NCBI GenBank assembly: GCA_017470145.1
Contig: JAFUFB010000025.1
Span: forward strand, 124,001 to 188,000
DNA length: 64,000 bases
Source: Clostridia bacterium
GTDB taxonomy: Bacteria; Bacillota; Clostridia; Christensenellales; Aristaeellaceae
Direction: 5' to 3'
How positions within the stretch are numbered: the first letter of the stretch is position 1; each line of letters starts with the position of its first letter. Below are positions 61,237 to 64,000 of the stretch, one piece after another. The notes below the pieces were generated by a model. That model did not search any database. It was not told the DNA's origin and was given only the letters and a program-made list of their open reading frames with translations. The translations under genes and the position numbers were made by a program.

Positions 61237-63012
61237 TTACTTTTTCACCTGTTTGGCAAAGGTATCCCGAAGACCAACGGTGCGGTTGAAGACGGGCAGC
61301 TGATCTGTAGAATCCGGATCCTTGCAGAAGTATCCAATCCGCATGAACTGCCAGGTCGTTCCGGGATCCCCCTCCTTCACACAGGGTTCAGCCCAGCCAT
61401 GGAGCACCTCCAGGCTGTGGGGATTCAACCGGCGGATGAACTCCTTCAGCTTCCGATCCGTGCTGTTTTCCACAGCGGCTTCTTCCGCCTCTTCCTCCGG
61501 AAGGTCAGCGGCCTCCTCCGTGATCTCGGCCTCCTCCGGCGCAGCAATATCTTCCTTCGCTTCCGCGCCGTCGGCGGTCAGCAGCGGCTCATAAAGCCGG
61601 CCTTCGATGGCGACGGAATCTGCGGCATGGACCCAGTGCAGCGTAGCACCCTTGATCTTCCGATCGGCGCCAGGGGTTCCGCTCTCAGTGGAAAAATCAA
61701 CGGTACAGTACACAGCGGTGATATTTCCTTCCGCATCCTTCTCGCAGCCATCACACCGGACAATGTAGGCTCCTTTCAGGCGCACCTCGTTACCAGGATA
61801 CATCCGCTTATAACCCTTGACGGGCTCCTCCAAGAAGTCCTCCGCCTCGATATACAGCTCCCGGCCGAAGGTGACGGTATGCGTCCCCATCTCCGGATGC
61901 TTCGGATGATTTTCCATGGTGAGGGTTTTTACTTCTCCTTCCGGCCAGTTGGTTAGGATCACCTTCACCGGATGAAGCACCGCCATAGCCCGGGCGGAGC
62001 GCTCATCCAGATCAGCCCGGACGCAGCTTTCCAGCAGGGCGAAATCCACCAGGGAATCCGCCTTGCTCATCCCGATTCGATCCACGAAATCCCGAATGGC
62101 CTGGCCAGTGTATCCCCGGCGGCGCATGGCCGTCAGGGTGGGCATCCGCGGATCATCCCACCCCCGGACATATCCGCCTTCCACCAGGGCCCGGAGATAG
62201 CGCTTGCTCATGACGGTCTGGGTCATGTTCAGACGGGCGAACTCAATTTGCCGCGGGCGAGCAGGAAGCATATTCGCGCTTTTTTCCACCACCCAGTCAT
62301 ACAGGGGACGGTGAATCTCATATTCCAGAGAACACATGGAATGACTGATGCCCTCCAGCGCGTCGCCAATGGGGTGGGCAAAATCATACATGGGATAGAT
62401 GCACCATTTATTGCCCGTGCGCCAATGCTCCTTATACAGGATGCGATACATGGCGGGATCCCGCATCACCACATTAGGAGAGGCCATGTCGATCTTGGCC
62501 CGCAGGGTTTTGCTGCCCTCCGGAAATTCCCCTGCCCGCATGCGGCGGAACAGATCCAGGCTTTCCTCCCAAGGCCGATCCCGCCAGGGGCTATTTTTCC
62601 CGGGCTCGGTTAAGGTTCCCCGATATTCCCGCATCTCATCCTTGCTGAGCTCATCCACATAGGCCAGGCCGCGGCGAATCCAGTCCTCGGCGATTTCATA
62701 GCATTTGTCATAATAATCCGAGGCGTAAAACTCGCCACCGGTCCAGTGAAAGCCGAGCCAATGGATATCCTTCTTGATGTTTTCCACATATTCGGTATCC
62801 TCTTTGGCCGGGTTTGTATCATCGAAGCGGAGGTTGCATTTTCCGCCGAACTTTTCCGCCGTCAGGAAGTCCATGATCAGGGCTTTGCAATGGCCAATAT
62901 GCATATAGCCATTGGGCTCGGGAGGAAAACGGGTATGAATCTCCTGATATCGGCCGTCCGAAAGATCCTGCTCGATGGCATCCCAAATAAAATTACTGCG
63001 ATCAGTTTCCAT
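61237..63012 (-). CDS. glnS: Glutamine-tRNA ligase
   Basis: 591 residues from ATG 63012. HIGH in NGYMHIGHCKALI, KMSKS-like VMSKRYL, and PEPNGY. The C-terminal anticodon-binding barrel carries an acidic insert of ~45 residues (EEAEITEEAADLPEEEAEE), making it longer than the ~554-residue E. coli enzyme. Direct glutaminylation in Clostridia is usually a transferred trait. An AAGATG-type RBS lies upstream. Confidence 0.95.
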   Translation of the reverse strand: METDRSNFIWDAIEQDLSDGRYQEIHTRFPPEPNGYMHIGHCKALIMDFLTAEKFGGKCNLRFDDTNPAKEDTEYVENIKKDIHWLGFHWTGGEFYASDYYDKCYEIAEDWIRRGLAYVDELSKDEMREYRGTLTEPGKNSPWRDRPWEESLDLFRRMRAGEFPEGSKTLRAKIDMASPNVVMRDPAMYRILYKEHWRTGNKWCIYPMYDFAHPIGDALEGISHSMCSLEYEIHRPLYDWVVEKSANMLPARPRQIEFARLNMTQTVMSKRYLRALVEGGYVRGWDDPRMPTLTAMRRRGYTGQAIRDFVDRIGMSKADSLVDFALLESCVRADLDERSARAMAVLHPVKVILTNWPEGEVKTLTMENHPKHPEMGTHTVTFGRELYIEAEDFLEEPVKGYKRMYPGNEVRLKGAYIVRCDGCEKDAEGNITAVYCTVDFSTESGTPGADRKIKGATLHWVHAADSVAIEGRLYEPLLTADGAEAKEDIAAPEEAEITEEAADLPEEEAEEAAVENSTDRKLKEFIRRLNPHSLEVLHGWAEPCVKEGDPGTTWQFMRIGYFCKDPDSTDQLPVFNRTVGLRDTFAKQVKK

Positions 63013-63063
63013 TACAAATACTGCCTCCCTTTCGCCCTTTCTGCGCGGAACGCGCACCCCGAT

Positions 63064-63092
63064 ATTATACGGAAAAGTAAGAGGGGACGCAA
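63064..63092 (-). promoter_or_regulatory. Sigma-A promoter of glnS-gltX
   Basis: Minus strand: TTGCGT, 17 bases, TATAAT, about 52 bases before the glnS start. Confidence 0.8.
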
Positions 63093-63124
63093 GGAAAAAA
63101 TTGCTGATTGGATGTTGAAATTGT

Positions 63125-63150
63125 TACATTTACCTCTTTTCAAATGTAAG
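63125..63150. promoter_or_regulatory. 8-bp dyad over the ireB -35 region
   Basis: TTACATTT, 10 bases, AAATGTAA, a perfect inverted repeat. Placed like an operator between the divergent glnS and ireB promoters. Confidence 0.55.
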
Positions 63151-63166
63151 AAAAGGGAGTATAATC
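63138..63166 (+). promoter_or_regulatory. Promoter for the ireB-type gene
   Basis: TTTTCA, 17 bases, TATAAT. The -10 is strong and the -35 is weak. Confidence 0.5.
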
Positions 63167-63206
63167 ATCGCAAGGTTGTTTTCAGCAAGGAATGGGGGGA
63201 TCCGCC

Positions 63207-63461
63207 GTGCAAGATAGATTTGAAACGATGAAGTTTCAGCCCATTGAGGAATCGGGGAACGAGGCGCAGGACATTCTGCTGTACGTTTATCAGGCGCTTC
63301 AGGCCAAGGGGTATGATCCGATCACGCAGCTGGTTGGCTACATCATCTCCGGAGATCCGACGTACATTACCAGCTACAATTCCGCGCGGAGCATGATTTG
63401 CCGCCTGGAGCGGGATGAGATCATTGAGGAGCTGGTTCGCTCCTACTTGGAGACCCATTAA
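63207..63461 (+). CDS. IreB family regulatory phosphoprotein (UPF0297)
   Basis: 84 residues from GTG 63207 behind [64 protein letters not shown]. In enterococci IreB is phosphorylated by the IreK kinase and modulates antibiotic tolerance. The usual neighbours (ruvX, DUF1292) are not present here. Confidence 0.92.
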   Translation: MQDRFETMKFQPIEESGNEAQDILLYVYQALQAKGYDPITQLVGYIISGDPTYITSYNSARSMICRLERDEIIEELVRSYLETH

Positions 63462-63531
63462 AGGCGTATTTTGAGAGGGTGTCGGCGACGACATCCTTTT
63501 TCCTTAAAAACCGAAGGAGGCGGAGAGTTTG

Positions 63532-64000
63532 ATGAAGAAAAGAGCCGGATACGGGCTGATCTTGACGATGGCGCTGGTGCTAATTGCCTTCAGCGCTTTG
63601 GCGACGGACGTGTTCCGCTTTGCGGAGAAGAGCATCGATCTTTTCGAAGGGGAAACAGCCCAGGCTCAGCTGCAGATGGAGGGTGCGCCGGAAGCGGGCG
63701 GAACCCTGACCTATTCCAGCGCCAATGCCAAGACTGCGAAGGTGGATGCGGACGGCACCATTACAGCCCTGAAGAAGGGCCAGGTCACCGTGAAGGCCAC
63801 CTTGAAGGCGGAGAAAAAATCCTGGAGCGCTACGGTGACGGTGAACGTAATTCGGCGGGTAACGAATGTTACGCTGAATACCACCAGGCTGCAGGTTTAC
63901 CGCCCGACGGACGCTATCCTGCAGGGGCTCCTGCGGGAGGAGACGGAAAATGACGTCATCCTGATTCCTGCGGGGCGTAGCTTCGACCTGCGGTCCACCG
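63532..64000 (+). CDS. Secreted protein with Big_2-type Ig-like domain (cut by window end)
   Basis: Starts at ATG 63532 behind GAAGGAGGCGGAG. Signal peptide MKKRAGYGLILTMALVLIAF ends near ALA. The visible mature part includes SSANAKTAKVDADGTITALK, a bacterial Ig-like (Big_2) repeat, then a second strand set. Likely a cell-surface protein. The C-terminus is outside the window. Confidence 0.8.
   Translation, partial: MKKRAGYGLILTMALVLIAFSALATDVFRFAEKSIDLFEGETAQAQLQMEGAPEAGGTLTYSSANAKTAKVDADGTITALKKGQVTVKATLKAEKKSWSATVTVNVIRRVTNVTLNTTRLQVYRPTDAILQGLLREETENDVILIPAGRSFDLRST

Overview
The window reads as a Bacillota (Clostridia-type) chromosome of moderately high GC, probably from a gut or rumen relative. 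The evidence is the yicC-remA-gmk-rpoZ-coaBC cluster, an IreB-type gene, QueH, DRTGG/hydrogenase-type sensory genes, strong AGGAGG-type ribosome binding sites and many sigma-A-like promoters with 17-base spacers. The species cannot be named from the sequence alone.

Region 1 (1 to about 28.7 kb) is the right-hand part of a tailed-phage prophage, all on the + strand. It runs from the end of a helicase/DNA methyltransferase gene through an HUH replication-type protein, an ArpU/RinA-like late regulator, HNH endonuclease, terminase, portal fused to a MuF-like head protein, protease, HK97 capsid, connectors, tail tube, frameshifted tail chaperones, tape measure, distal tail and a large tail/baseplate protein with nine 26-residue repeats. 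A BppU-like baseplate protein and a receptor-binding-type protein follow, then a diversity-generating retroelement (DGR), and finally the lysis cassette (NlpC/P60-SH3 endolysin, membrane coiled-coil protein, r1t-like holin) with a terminator. The DGR is the standout. The 3' end of the receptor-binding gene carries a 149-bp variable repeat that differs from a downstream template repeat at 19 positions, all of them adenines in the template. A reverse transcriptase with a YMDD box follows. No Avd accessory gene is visible, and the RT motif that normally ends in SQ reads IGGFLDA.

Region 2 (28.74 to 39.5 kb) is bounded by a 43-bp direct repeat: an intact tRNA-Arg(ACG) at the right end and a copy of its 3' half at the left end. 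It looks AT-richer than its neighbours, has every gene on the minus strand, and holds an Rpn-type PD-(D/E)XK nuclease, secreted SH3-like proteins, an ECF sigma factor with a membrane partner, small signal-peptide proteins and a BlaI repressor with a gutted BlaR1-like gene. Two further broken BlaI tails and a ~140-bp duplication show repeated rearrangement. The layout suggests two elements stacked in one tRNA site.

Region 3 (39.6 to 64 kb) is ordinary chromosome. It carries a secreted 5'-nucleotidase, a sirtuin, and an operon of dCMP deaminase, DUF6062, DRTGG, ATPase, sensory [FeFe]-hydrogenase-like protein, DRTGG and PHP phosphoesterase, running on into yicC-remA-gmk-rpoZ-coaBC. Next come tRNA-Leu(TAA), a zinc-ribbon protein, phosphoglucomutase, an Lrp regulator with an aminotransferase, a CapA-like protein, psuG, queH and a secreted PIG-L deacetylase. 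Convergent gltX and glnS follow, then an ireB-type gene and the start of a Big_2-domain secreted protein cut by the window edge.
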